A stretch of 64,000 nucleotides of DNA, from NCBI RefSeq assembly GCF_947507565.1, contig NC_089184.1, forward strand, positions 868,001 to 932,000, in the 5' to 3' direction. The first letter of the stretch is position 1. The number at the start of each line of letters is the position of its first letter. The notes beneath the pieces were generated by a model. That model was not told where the DNA came from and did no database searches. It worked only from the letters and a program-made list of their open reading frames with translations. This stretch comes from Oscarella lobularis. Lineage: Eukaryota > Porifera > Homoscleromorpha > Homosclerophorida > Oscarellidae. Positions 37,701 to 54,478 of the stretch are shown here, one piece after another. Position numbers and translations under genes: made by a program.

Positions 37701-38977
37701 TCCCCGCCCTACTTTGCTGAACTCTTTTCGCCATTCTTTTAAGAGTTCAATAGCGTCATCAGTGGTTGGCTCCCAGTCATTGCCACTCTTTCTAGTCAGC
37801 AGTTTCAATATTTCTTCTATGCTGTGCAATCGAAAAATCGCCTGTACAGCCTTAGACGGACCTCCCGTCTTCCAATCCGTTCCTAGAAATCAATAAATCA
37901 ACAGATAGCTCAATTAATTCCACCACTTCCTTATTGACCTGCTACAAGAATCTGAGATGGCCATATCATGGCAGCTGATGCGTATCCTTTACATCCCTCT
38001 AGCAAAGCCCCTGTGATATCGACTCTTGAAGCCGTTGATGGACACTTAGGATTCTCCGGGTGCAGACACGGTTTGAAGACGTAGCCGTCAAATCCAGCAG
38101 ATTCGAGACCCTAGCGCGCGTTAGTAAATAATAAAATTCCTAATTAAATTTTTTTTGAATTTTTCACCGTTCGAATGCCTTCGTCCAAAGGATTATCAGC
38201 CTTGCTAAGTTCGTCTATGAGTTCGTGGGGATTCAACGACGACCAGTTGACCGAGCGACGATAGTCACTTCCGTCGACGGATATGTTGAGCGGAGAGGCA
38301 GGATTGTGTATGAAAGAGCCCTCCCAGAAGCAGTCCATCACCGAGAGAACGACGCACGGATTCATCTCGTCGAATATGACGTCATCCAAAGAGGAAACTG
38401 TGGTCGGCGGCGGTTTGACAGCAAAGCAAAGGTCGCGATAATTCCACCTTGAAAAAAAAAACAGTCAAAGTGCCGCCCGGGGCTTGTTCATCTCTAGTTA
38501 TGATGACATCGCTTACTGTCGTCCCCATTTTGTTACGTTGACCGATTTCGCTACAAAGTCAATAACGGCTAAATGTTCGTCGAGCGCTTCGCGACTAATC
38601 GCATTCTCGCCCTCTTTCGCCTCTTGGATGAGAATCTCGCTCGAACTCGACGAATGAGCGCCGAGCTGCGCGGCCGTATAGGCGAGCTCGTCCTCGAGTC
38701 GTCCGCCCTTTTCGGCCCATAGCTCCAACTCGTCGGTCTCGAATCGAGCGCGCAGAAAGCCGAGTACACAAAGCGCGCACACCGCGAGTACGAGAACGAG
38801 TGCGATGATCGGATAGCGACCGATTCCCTCGCCCAAACTCGAGAACCTTGTCTCGACGCCGCGACGAAAGCGTAAAACGTGCCGATTGCCGGTCGCCTTG
38901 CCTTTGTCGATCTGCGCGAGGGCGTAGTCGGCTTCGGCGAGACGAATATCGTCCGGTTTGCCTTCGTCGAACGTCAT
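34749..38977 (-). CDS. PTCH1: Patched-family sterol-sensing RND protein
   Basis: Twelve-pass RND-type membrane protein, in bilaterians the Hedgehog receptor and a sterol exporter. The start is ATG 38975-38977, since an in-frame stop precedes it. The N-terminal ADYALAQIDKGKATGNRH matches the Patched AFALEQISKGKATG block. The first ectodomain has DCFWEGSFI. The sterol-sensing domain includes VLPFLVLGLGVDDMFVMAHA, TGECLKRVGQSITLTSVTN and AAIVPIPAMRAFAIQ (about 37020-37250). DMFCCFRI begins the middle cytosolic loop. The second half has ENGLDLVEVVPSGTRQHGFV, PFTFYEQYIGLQNSLLLAVG, SVGAAVEFT (an RND-type position) and QFDFIVKYFFVV (about 34990-35060), ending with a short Ser-rich tail at 34749. Length and block order match Patched, not NPC1 or Dispatched. 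Sponges are reported to lack a canonical Hedgehog ligand, so the role here is open. Confidence 0.92.
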
Positions 38978-39148
38978 GCGCCGTGACACGTTCGGCGGCG
39001 AACGCGAAATGGGCTCACAGTGGGATGATCGTTCAAACCACGCCTCTATATCTTGTGTACACACCCATGTGCATTACGTCACGTGAAAGACACACAAGCT
39101 GGCGCGTAAACGTAAACATAAATTTCCCGCGCGCGCGTAAAAATAAAA

Positions 39149-39966
39149 TTACACTCGTTCCATGTCTATCCACGCGATGCTTGGACGCGCTTCTCGTATT
39201 TGCCGCCAAAAGTGTTCCGTTTCGCCGCGCGCGCGCAAAGGGCGGCCACGCGAAAACGGATTGCAGCCAGCCGTTAGTTCCTCTAACTGCACACAGGTGC
39301 TAAGTACGCCCAGGATTGCGGCGATGTCTCCAAGCTGTATCAACAAACACCACTCGGCGGTTTTGACAACAGTTTTTTTATGGTGAACAGAACCGAACCT
39401 TATTGCAGTAGAGTCCTAGAAAGCGTAGACGAGGCCCGCTCGCCGCGAGACATTTCATATCGATTTGCGACAGACAATTGCCCGAGAGCGATAGCCTAAA
39501 CATGTGTACCGTAACGACCCGCGGCCCGCGCTAAATTGTCGAATTCTTTGCATAGCTCCACGCCCACCATTCGAGGTGCGCATTCTCGGCGAGATTTTCC
39601 AGTGTAGCGATTCGGTTCGCGCGTAAGTTGAGCACTCGCAGGCGCACGAGACTTCGCAAGCCGTCGTTTATTTTCGTAATGCGATTATTGTTTAGGTGGA
39701 GCTCTTCGACGAGCTCTAACGTCGACAACGGCGGTATGGCGGTTAGCTCGTTGCAGCCGAGGAACAGGTGAGTCAAGCGCGTGCACGTGGAGGCGAAATC
39801 GGCCGGAAAGGAACGCAGAAAATTACGCGATAGATCCAATCTCTAGTTAGAATCGGTCACGAGTTTAATTAGATCTATCATTCTTGACGTGCATTACCTC
39901 TACGTCTTTGGTGAGGGAGGGAACGGTTTCCAGGCGCTGCTGGCTGAAGTCTAGTACAGTAGCCAT
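39149..39966 (-). CDS. Leucine-rich-repeat protein
   Basis: About 240 residues over four small exons. The start MATVLDFSQQRLETVPSLTK is at 39964-39966. Repeats follow the LxxLxLxxNxL pattern: LDLSRNFLRSFPADFASTC, LTHLFLGCNELTAIPPL, VEELHLNNNRITKIN, LRVLNLRANRIATLENL, LSLSGNCLSQIDMKCL and LRFLGLYCNKLGDIAAI. The last unit is a capping segment with NPFSRGRPLRARG and WIDMERV before the stop at 39149-39151. This is an intracellular LRR without signal peptide or membrane helix. Which LRRC family it belongs to cannot be settled by eye. Confidence 0.75.
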
Positions 39967-40118
39967 TGTATATACGGGTTATGGAAGTGTACGCTAACGG
40001 CGGGAATTTTGTATGTACGTATGTACAAAGGACTTTGATTATAAAACGTGTTGGCAGCTACAAAGCCGCTATCAGGCCGTGCACTGTTTAAAAAATAGTT
40101 ACAGTGAAACTTCGTTCA

Positions 40119-43100
40119 TTAATTAGTGTTCGCTTTTTTTACGATCATACTTACGGGTCCCAGAGGCAATTTTTTGAAAAATTCAATCGCCTCTTCGCGC
40201 GTAACGCTTCCAAAATCCTTACCATTGACTTCGAGGATGATATCCTTCGTTGCCAACCTCTCGCTCTTTGCCGCCGCTCCGCCAGGAAACACGTTCTTGA
40301 CATAAATGGGCAAATCTCCTTTCGCCGATCCCTTACCGCCGACGATACTAAATCCGAGACCGGACGGCGTCTTGGACAGCTCGACGGCTTTCAAATTCGC
40401 GGCCGGCGCCGCTTGCTTGTGCACGGTCGACGCGATCGACCCAATAGACGAGCCGGATCCCGTGCGGCGATGCCGTCGCAACGTCCCACCGCGCTCCGAC
40501 GGCGCAATCGACACGTTATCCCCCTCCATAATTGCCTCCTCGGACGGCATGGGAAAATCGCCGTCGCCGGCGGAAAATTGCATTGCCGCCGACGTCTTGC
40601 GTCGCACCGAAACGCTCACCTTGCGTTCCTTCAGCTTCGCCGTCTGCATTTGCTTTCGTCGCGCGACGATCAGCGTAACGTCGTCCGGCGTATTTTTAAT
40701 GATGTCCATCGCTTCTTGCTTCGTCGTTCCGCCGACGCTTTGCTCGTTGACGAAAACGATGCGATCGCCGCTCCGGAGACGACCGTCGCGACCGGCGACG
40801 CTATTCGCGACGACTTTCTTGATGAGAATTACCTTGAGAGTCGTCGAATCGACGCCGCCGACGACGGTGATTCCGAGAGGGCCGCCGCTCTTTTTCAATT
40901 TTACCGTAATCAGTTCTTCGTCTTCTTGGGCTCGATCGTACTCGGCGGCGACGCTGTCGAGAAGCTTCGCTCGGCGCTCGTCGTCGTGCAGAGCGTCGCC
41001 GTTCTGCAACGGGCGAGCCGCTTCCGTCAGTTGAGGCTTCATAGCATCAAGCGGCGGAGAAGCTGATCTGTTGTTGTCAGCTGACGGTGGCACTGGACTC
41101 TCGCGCTTTTCGACTGACGGCGTTTTATTGTCGAGTCGAGGTGAAGAGGGCGGAGTTATTGCCGTCGGTGCTGGCGTCGTAGGCGGCGACGGGTTCGTCT
41201 TTTCCTCTTGCGGCAACGGCGCAAAGGAAGATAAGAGAGGCTGAGTCGTTTCCTCTTGACGCGACGGCGCTTTTGCTACTTGGATGACTGTCGGTTCGAC
41301 GTCTTCGCGATTTGACGTCGAGGCAGCGGCGGCGAATAGCGGCGAATTTTTCTGCCTCGAGACGACCATTTCGATTCGAGGCGGCGTCGTGCGTAGGACT
41401 TCGAGCGCTTGAGCGTGCGTGACGCCGACGAGACAGTCGCCGTTTACCATGATGATTTGATCGCCTATTCGAAGTCGCGCTGCTTTGGACGCCGGCGAGC
41501 CGGCGACGATGTCGCGAACGTAAATGCAGGCGAGCGGCGTGTCGCTTCCACCTTCGATGGTCAGACCGAGCGACGGCGAACCTTGTTTGACGATCTAAGA
41601 AAAAGCAATAATCCAGTTTCTTTTATTAGTTTATATATATCCTACCATTAAAGTGATCACTCCTTCTTCGGGATCCTCTTCTTTTTTCTCTTCTGATTTT
41701 TTCTCAAACGCGGGAGGAACAGAAGGAGGAGGAGGAGGAGGAGGAAGTGAGACTGGTGGAGACGGAGGTGAGGGATGTCGCTGCTTTGACCCTTCTTTGG
41801 GAGCACGAGCGACGATCGTCACATTACCTCTCGGCAATCCACGAACGATGCCGTCGGCTTTGGCGAAGGACATGCTGCCGAAATCTTGTCCATTAATAGA
41901 GAGCAATACGTCACCAGACCTGGGAAAAGAAATCGGGTAAAAATAGAATGCTAGTACAATGGAAATGATTTATTTGCCTGAGGTTGCCATCCTTTGCAAG
42001 AGGACTACCGTTCGCGATACTTTGAACGATAATGTTTCCATCGCCGTCCTGTCCAACAGACAACCCAAACGACAAAATTCCCTTTTTCACTTGAATTTCA
42101 AACGGAAGAGTCGGCGATCTCGTTCCTTTTAGAATCTCCGTCTTAGACAGCGAAAGCAAAGTAGCAGCAGGTTTTACGCCGTCCTTGGCGCTCGAGGCGG
42201 GAACAGGCGGCGGACGCGACGTGGGAACAGGAACAGGAACGGACGATACAGGAATAGAAGGCACAATAGGTGGTTGAGAAGAAATAGGAGCTGACGTTGG
42301 AACGGGTGACGGAGCAGAGATAGGAGAGGAAATACTTATGGGCACTGAAGTGGACGTAGGATTTGTTGTTGAAGGAATGGATGGCTTCGAGGGAGAAACT
42401 GGGGTTGAAATGGGAATTTTCGGTGGCGCTGAGGCCGGAATAGGAGGCGGAGCAGAGATCGGAATCGATGGCTTTGAGGACGAATTGCTGGAGATAGGAA
42501 TCGTTGGTGGTGGCGGTGGCGGTGCGTGTGAAGGAGCCGACGTCTGAAGGGGTGGCGGAGAAGCGAGCAGAATCGACGGTTTCGAGGACGAAGTCGTCGA
42601 GATAGGAGTGGAAGTCGGAATCGGCGAACGAGTGACGGGAGGAGGAGTAGGTTTCGATTCCGGCGTCGACGTGCGACGAAAGATGTCGCCGAAGTCTCGA
42701 CTCCTCGCTCGTTGCGCCGCCGCCGTCAATTTTCCGACGTCCTTTCTCGTTTCGTTCGAACCGAGTCGCTGTCGCATCGTCAAAGCCGCCGGCACGATTG
42801 TGATAGAGCCCCGTTTTGCGCTCAAGTCGCCGCCGCCGCCATCGGCCGGCAACGACGGATCATCCGACGATTTAATCGACGACAAAGAACCGATCGTATT
42901 CTCGAGCGAAATTCGAGACGTTCGCAGTGACGTTCTCGATTCGGTCGCTCGAAGAGACAGAACCGACGACGACGGCTTTCTCACCATCGCCGGATCGAGT
43001 TTCGTCGTGCGTCCGCCTCCGCTCGACGGAGGAGCGTCCGTTTTTTCGCTCGCCGGCGGACTGTCCGGCGGAGGCGGCGGTTCAGACGGCGGCGGCGGAA

Positions 43101-46100
43101 ACGAGATCGGCGGCACGTCGACGTCGTCGTCGGTTCTTTCTCGAAGAATTTCGACGACGACTTTTCCGATGGCGTCTTTCATCGCTTGAAGAACGTCCGA
43201 ATGACTGAGACCGCAAAGACTTTTTCCGCCGACCGAGAAGAGACGATCGCCAACTTTTAATCGGCCGTCTCTGTGAGCGATGCCTGATGGACTAATGCGA
43301 CGTATCTACAGTAGAGCGAGGAAAAAAAAAACATTCGAATGCTCTTTTCTTTTTGTCTTAGTACGTACCTGATAGAATTTGCTCGTATCTCCCTTACTCA
43401 CTTCCAAACTGAGTCCCAGGAAAGCGCCGCGCTTCTTTTCTACGACAAACTCCAACAGGCGAAAATTCTCGTACTCTTCATTCGTCTTGCGTCGACTCGC
43501 GTCATTCTCTGACGTCTCCAACTCCAATCGAACACCCGAAGGACTAACGGCGTTTTCACGCGACGGCGACTCGATTTTAGCATCAGACGGAGGCGGCGGC
43601 GGCGGCGGCGATGACGGCAACGCCGGTTTGCTGTCCGCAAATAAACGTCGTCGCGTCGCCGTAGCCGTAGCCGTCGCCGCGTCGTCTCGAAGAACATTCT
43701 GCGTCATCATTCCCGACTTAATCGCCTTCATCATCGCCTCCCGCTGCGGATCGACGAACATATGATCGACAGCGGCGACCGCTTCGGACAGCGCCGAGCT
43801 CATGCTCGTCAAACTCGACGTCGACTGCGACAACGCCTGGGAGGGTTTCGCCAGCGGAACGGACGACGAGTCGTTCGCTTTTGTCGTCGTCGTCGTCGTC
43901 GTCGTCGTCTCCGAATCCAAAGTGCGCGCAATCGCGAGCTCCACTCGTCGCGACGTCGCCTTGAGCGTGCCGACGATTTCGGCGTTCGTTAGCCCTTCGA
44001 GTTGGATCCCGTTAACGGCGACAATTTCGTCGCCGACTCGCACGCCGCCGTCGAAATCGGCGGCGCCGCCGCGAACGACTCCCGTGACGAGAACGCGTTC
44101 GGTGTCCATGCCCTTGCCGCCGACGATCGTCAGGCCCATGCCGCCTCGTTCCGGCTTGACGATCTGAATCGTTTCGACGGGACCGCGCGGTCCCGTCTTC
44201 GCTCGTCGCAGGCGCGCCATCGCCTGCATCGTATCGCTTCCCGACGCTTGATTCTGAAGACGCTGTTCCATGGCGACGCGAAGAGAGTTGGCCGAAAGAC
44301 GAGACGAGACGTGAGCGAACGGTTTCGACGTTTCGTCGGCGGAAGCGGCGGCGGCGGCGGCGGCGGCGAGCTCCGGTTTCGACGCACCCATTTTTTGACT
44401 CAAAATTTCGGTCATCGACGCCAAAAGCGACGGCGACGTGGCGAGAGAATTTTCGGCAGACGAAGGAACCTGAGCAAAAAATACGATAAAGTCATATATT
44501 TTTTTTTCGGCCGCGTTTCAAACACACGGAAAGAAATTTCTCCGCTCCCTCCTCCTCGTCGTTCGTCGTCTTGAGCGGCCCGAGCGACGGGTGGGCTTGC
44601 GACGGCGATTTTCCCATGCTTCCCAATCGTCTCATTGTGTTCGGTCCGGCCGCTTTGAGTCGCACGAGCGACGGCGATTGAGCCGCTCTCTCCTGCGCCG
44701 AGCTGATTTCCATGGCGCGCTGAAACTCCGCTTCGCCGTACGCCGGATTGCTGTAGCGTTCGAGAACGATGTCCACGGGGCCCGGTTGAAGTGCGGCGAT
44801 GATTTTCGACGCGCTCGCTAGCGGTATGTCGCAGAGATCGCGACCGTTTACGCGAAGAATTCGATCGCCTCGTCTGAAAGACAAAAAACGTCTAGGATGC
44901 GCGCGAATCGATTTCCTGTGTTTTTTTTTTGCGTACAGGATTTTCTCGCTTTGCGATGCTACGGAATCTTCGGCGATGTACGACACGAAAACGCCGTGTT
45001 TGTCGGCCGCGTTGATGCCGGCAATGCCGATACCGAGACCTTTGTCAGAAGCTAAAGTTTCGGGGGGTTACAAGTGCAAGGCTGAATTTAAAGATTTCTT
45101 ACGTTTAACCAGAGAAACTTGGACCGTTTCTTTAGTTGGTTCAATTTGCCGACTTCGAACGAGAAGCTGAACGACTCCCTTACGAAGATTCTAAAAAAAG
45201 CCCCGAAGTCTCGATTTCATTAAAAAATCGAGTTATTGATTCGTTTTGCCTTGAAGTAATCAGACGCTTCTTTCTGGGAGAAGTCTTTCAGCGAGACGCC
45301 GTTCACCTCCAAAATCTCGTCACCTAAGAAAAAGGGAAAAATTCGAAATTTCTCTCGCTGCCATTTGTTTTCACCTTCTCTCAGTCGTCCGTCCGTAATC
45401 GCAGCGCCTTGAAGATTAATCGTCTTGACGAAAATCCCTATATCTCCCTTCGCCGATCCTTTTCCGCCGACAATCGAAAATCCCAGCCCTTTCGTCGGAC
45501 CGCTCTCTTTGACTAACGTTATGGACTTGGGCGGCGGAGCGGGACCCTTCGTGTTCACTTTCGGTGCCGCCGCCGATTTTGACGGCGACGCCGTGAGTCG
45601 AGCCCACGGCGTGATCGGCTGAACGGTTCGATTTATTGCGACGATCGTCGGGCCGTTTTCGTCGGACGGCGTAGGAAGCGATATAATCGATCGTTGTCTC
45701 GTCGATTCGTCGTCGGATTTCTCCGACGGCGGCGGCGGTTCCACGCGAACGGCGTTTGTCTTTAGAGACGTCGTCGAGGAGACGGCGTGTACGGAACGAA
45801 GGCTTTTAGACGACATGGAGCGAAGATGAGCCGTCGAGTTTCCCTGCGACAAGCGAACCCCAATGATTTTTTTCTCTCTATAGGATCATCGTAAGAGTCT
45901 CACCTCGCAGGAGACGACTAATTGGAGAATGCTCGGCGAACTGTTCAATATTGCCATCGCTTCCTCGCGAGTTTTACCGATGACGCTCTGGCCGTTGACG
46001 ACGAGGAGTTCGTCTCCCTTTTTTAGTCTGCCGTCACTGCGACGCAATCGTTCGATTAGTATTGAATCTTTCTCTCGTACGTCAGTTTGGTTATTACCGA

Positions 46101-47220
46101 TCGACAGCTCCGCCGCTCTCGATGTCTTCGACGAAAATTCCCGTGTCGACGTTGCCGTCAATCGTCACACCCAATCCCAATCGACCCTTTGTCAAGTGCA
46201 TTTTACGCACCTGCTTCTTCTACACGCATATACACAATACCGTAACGTCAGAAAAAAAGGCGAAAGTTTTATCTCACCCGTAAACTCGCAACCGAACCCA
46301 AGCCCGTCTGCGACGACGTGCTGCGAGCAATAGCCGCCGCCGCTTCCGCCGTCCCAGATACCAAACTCTGCTCCGATTCCCTTCTTCCGCCCAACGACGG
46401 TCTAAATATGTCGTCATCAAAGGAAGCCGCCGTCACGACGGCGACGGTATCTTGGGGCGGCGGCGACGGCGGCGACGGCTGTGGCGGCGGACTCAAAACA
46501 GCCGTATCATCGGAAAGATTTCTTTTTCCAACTTCGACGCTCATTTCCTGCTGTTTCGACATTCGACGAGCAAAATGACTAAATCGTCGCATCGACGACT
46601 TGCGTCGTCGCTGTGCGCTGCTGTCTTTAGTTGCAACGGTCAACGAGAGACGTCCCGAACGCAAAGCGCTCTCCACAAACCACCTAAAAATAAATAATAG
46701 AAAATATTATGACGTCAAAAAAAATGACGTCTTACTTCGCTCGTTCGACGGTGACGCGCGTCAAACGATGTCCGTTCACTTCGACGAGCTGATCGCCTTC
46801 GCCGATTCGATCGTCGCGATCGGCCAAGCTGCCGGGATCAATGTAGCTAATGTAAACGTTGCCGAACGCTTTCGCTCGTTGTCGATGATGACGAGGACCA
46901 CGCGAATGGGCCGAGTTCGAGTCCAAGTGGATGCCAAGCGGATGATCGGGGCTCACGTCGTCGAACGCTACGACGCGAATTTCCGTCGGATTGTCGCCGA
47001 TCAGCGCCGTTTCCTTCGCGTGGCGAAATTGCGACGGCGCAATGCGTCGATTGGCGTCGTCGCGACGATCTCGCGCCGCCGGCAGGAGAACGTGCACGTA
47101 ATCGTCTAACATTTCGATCGCTTTCTCCAGCGACGTCGCTTGATCGTCGCTGCGCGTTTTGCCCTTTAGCTCGCGAAGGAGCCGAAGGCTGCGTTCGGCG
47201 TCTTTCCGTCGGAGCGGCAT
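40119..47220 (-). CDS. Ten-PDZ scaffold protein, PATJ/MUPP1-like
   Basis: A large multi-PDZ scaffold, of the kind that assembles polarity and junction complexes. The start ATG at 47218-47220 opens an N-terminal helical segment ([20 protein letters not shown] ... [14 protein letters not shown]) in the position of the L27 domain of PATJ. Ten PDZ domains follow, at about 47030-46620, 46215-45915, 45520-45225, 45130-44745, 44165-43915, 43465-43150, 42105-41810, 41650-41340, 40915-40660 and 40395-40130. Examples of binding loops are [16 protein letters not shown] (PDZ3 and PDZ10), [11 protein letters not shown] (PDZ5), GLTIEGGSD (PDZ8) and PLGITVVGG (PDZ9). Linkers are Pro/Ser-rich and disordered, the longest between PDZ6 and PDZ7. 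Domain number equals that of PATJ (10), against 13 in MUPP1, but linker lengths differ. The stop is at 40119-40121, just past a possible donor GTAAGT, so an extra C-terminal exon is conceivable. Confidence 0.85.
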
Positions 47221-47469
47221 TGTCGCGCGAGGCAACGCCCCTCCGACGTTCGAGGACGAAGTTTGAGGAAGTAGAACTTGTAGGCCACGCCTTTCGTTCG
47301 TTTGCCGATTGGAGTGAACGCGCTCTTATTGCTGTGTCGCGATTCTGTGGCGTTTCGCTCCGTAGGAGCCGAGCGCATGCGTTCGGTTGTCATGTCCTCC
47401 CACTCGCTATCACTCGCCCCCCTCGTACCCTCCTAGATGAAAACAAACCGGTTGCCAACTATTGCGACG
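47221..47469. promoter_or_regulatory. Divergent intergenic region, PDZ scaffold / coiled-coil gene
   Basis: A 249-bp gap between opposed start codons that must contain both promoters. No TATA box or other clear element is seen. Confidence 0.35.
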
Positions 47470-48117
47470 ATGGGGGACGAACGAGCTAAGAAGCGAATCG
47501 AGTTCGAAAAGGTGTTCGAGTACTGGAAAGCGGGAAAAAATGAACAGTGCAAGGTAAAAAGAAACAAGGGAGATGATTGACCTTTTGACGACGTTGTGTC
47601 TCCCGTAGGCGGCGGTTGCGGCGCGAATCAAAGCGAGGAGAGAAGAGGAAGAGCGTAGGGAGGCAAAGCGCGCGGCTGGATTAGTAGCCTATCAGCGATG
47701 GAAAGCGGCAAAGCAGCGCGAATACGACGAGGGATCGAGCGACAGGCGACGCGCGAGGGAGAGCGAAAGAGCGGCGAGGGAGACGAAATCAAACAGACAG
47801 AAACAATCCCAGGGCGCGTATTGGGTATGGAAAGAGAGAAAATCGATGGAAGAGAGAGAGAAAACGCGATCACTGACCCCATCCCCACAGGAAAGGACAC
47901 GGAGACGAGGTAACGGACAAAACCAATCGTACCTCAATATGAGTGATACTGTAGCTTCTTTAGCTTCTACGCCTAATCTTCCCGGTTACTGTAGCGTGTG
48001 GGCTTGCGACGGTCAATTAGCTTCAAAAATCGAACAGAGATGTCCGAGAAATTCTCTCGATAGTCTCACAACGTCCCGACCCTCTTCCTCTTCGTCGTTG
48101 AAAATAAATCGATTTGC

Positions 48118-48121
<4 letters not shown>
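47470..48121 (+). CDS. Coiled-coil protein with W-x2-K repeats (CCDC181/MAP9-like)
   Basis: Two exons encode about 200 residues. Exon 1 starts MGDERAKKRIEFEKVFEYWK at 47470; a short intron with GTAAAA donor and CCCGTAG acceptor follows. The body is Lys/Arg/Glu-rich helix with a repeated aromatic-basic motif (YWKAGKNEQC, YQRWKAAKQREY, YWVWKERKS) like those of microtubule-associated coiled-coil proteins such as CCDC181 and MAP9. The C-terminus is Ser-rich (MSDTVASLASTPNLPGYCSV). Stop TAG is at 48119-48121, overlapping the RIOK2 stop on the other strand. Family assignment is tentative. Confidence 0.65.
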
Positions 48122-51769
<3,648 letters not shown>

Positions 51770-52006
51770 GAGCTTTTACGTATAATGAATAAAAATCTTT
51801 TATGATTACCTGATTTCACTAGAGATTATCTGGACTCCTTAGATTTCTTCTAGGAGTTCAGATACGCGCGTCGCTGAATAGTTTAAAGGAAATGTAATTT
51901 ATTACCGCATCTTCTACTAATCAAATTCAATACACACAAATTACTTTTTGCGGAGAAAGAAAGAAAGCGAGAATCCTCCGACCTATACAGCCACGCACTA
52001 CCCCAC

Positions 52007-53096
<1,090 letters not shown>

Positions 53097-53345
53097 GCCT
53101 TTTTACATTAATCGAACGCTTTTTCAATCAGCGATCACTAAACGCTGAAGGGTCGAAATACTGATAAAGAAACACAGGATTCCGTATATTTTGTTGACTC
53201 CCAGTGAGGACAAGTAATTTGCGCATGCTCTCAGCTCCCGAGCGTGTCTCCCTAGTCCGTGGCGAGGTAATCCTCTCGAATCGGCTTTGCCACTGCGATT
53301 GTGACTGCAAACACTCTGTTTTATTGAAGATTGTAGCCTATAGAG
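53097..53345. promoter_or_regulatory. Divergent intergenic region, GOLPH3 / RPL17
   Basis: 249 bp between opposed start codons. A pyrimidine-rich initiator (TOP-like) would be expected for RPL17, but I cannot place the start site by eye. Confidence 0.35.
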
Positions 53346-54170
53346 ATGACTCGCTACGCAAAAGAGCCAGAAAATCCGAGCAAGAGTAAGCAAACCTTCG
53401 AATCGCTATCGAATGTGACTCAACTCGCGTTGTCCTCCGTAGCATGCAAAGCTCGCGGGTCGTACTTGAGAGTTCACTTTAAGGTAAGAACCCGAACTCG
53501 AACGCCGACGAATCGAATCGAACCGATGTCACAGAACACGAGAGAAACGGCCAAAGCGATCAAAGGCATGCACATACGCAAGGCCTATCGCTACCTCAAA
53601 GACGTGATGGAAAAAAAGCAAATCGTTCCTTTTCGACGCTTCAACGGCGGCGTAGGCCGAAAAGCGCAGGTAAAACGACCTCGTCCCTCGCGGGGGGACC
53701 CTCGTGTGATGAAGGAACCGCGCGCTCCCAGGTTAAAGTCCACAATTGGACGCAAGGACGTTGGCCGAAAAAGAGCGCTCAATTTCTTCTGGATTTGCTT
53801 AAAAACGCCGAAAGCAACGCCGAAGTCAAGGGACTGGACACGGATGCCCTCGCCATCGATCATATCCAAGTGAACGCGGCGCCTAAGATGAGACGACGAA
53901 CGTATAGAGCGCATGGAAGAATAAATCGTAAGAAAATGAGCACTAGTAGATCCTAATTAAATATAATAATAATAATATAATAGTTTAATTGATTAAGGTT
54001 CTACTCTTACTCGTTTGCTTCTCTTAGCCTATATGTCCAGTCCGTGTCATATTGAATTGATGCTGACTGAAAAGGAGCAGATTGTGGAAAAACCTGAGGA
54101 AGAGCTACAGCAGAAGAAGAAAGTATCTAAAAAGAAGTTGGCTCGGCAGAAGAGAGAAATGCGTGACTGA
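53346..54170 (+). CDS. RPL17: Large-subunit ribosomal protein uL22 (RPL17)
   Basis: A cytosolic 60S protein lining the exit tunnel. Exon 1 [13 protein letters not shown] (ATG 53346-53348) splices to [12 protein letters not shown]. Then come [75 protein letters not shown] and [20 protein letters not shown]. It ends in a Lys-rich tail with TGA at 54168-54170. About 190 residues, full length. Introns are 50-110 bp and none shows a clear box C/D or H/ACA snoRNA. Confidence 0.96.
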
Positions 54171-54478
54171 GTAGCATAGGGAGGCTTGGTTTCGTTTTCT
54201 GCCTTGATACAAAATAAAAAAACGTCTTACATAAGTCATCCCAGCCGTTTTCGCGCATAGTCCACTTTACTCCAAAAGAAAGAACTTGAGACGGGTAGAT
54301 AGATCGATCAATCGATAGATAGATACATAGAATAGATACTAGACTACACACAGGAGACCAATCTACATTTCAGGACCAGGGAAGGTATGGAAAAGTCCCG
54401 TCAAGCTTAACAAAATAGACTTTTCTCCTCCGACAGAGAATCTACAGCTAAGAATTTGATTGAAAGAATCACACAGCC
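54171..54478. other. Intergenic region between convergent RPL17 and MAP2K
   Basis: 308 bp holding both 3' ends. An AATAAAA-type signal follows RPL17 at about 54211-54218. A degenerate GATA/GATC tetranucleotide stretch lies at about 54298-54345. No gene is seen. Confidence 0.6.

Noticed and set aside
53670..54030. snoRNA in RPL17 introns
   Set aside because: A GTGATGA box C-like motif is present in one 62-bp intron, but no matching D box or terminal stem; another intron is AT-rich filler.
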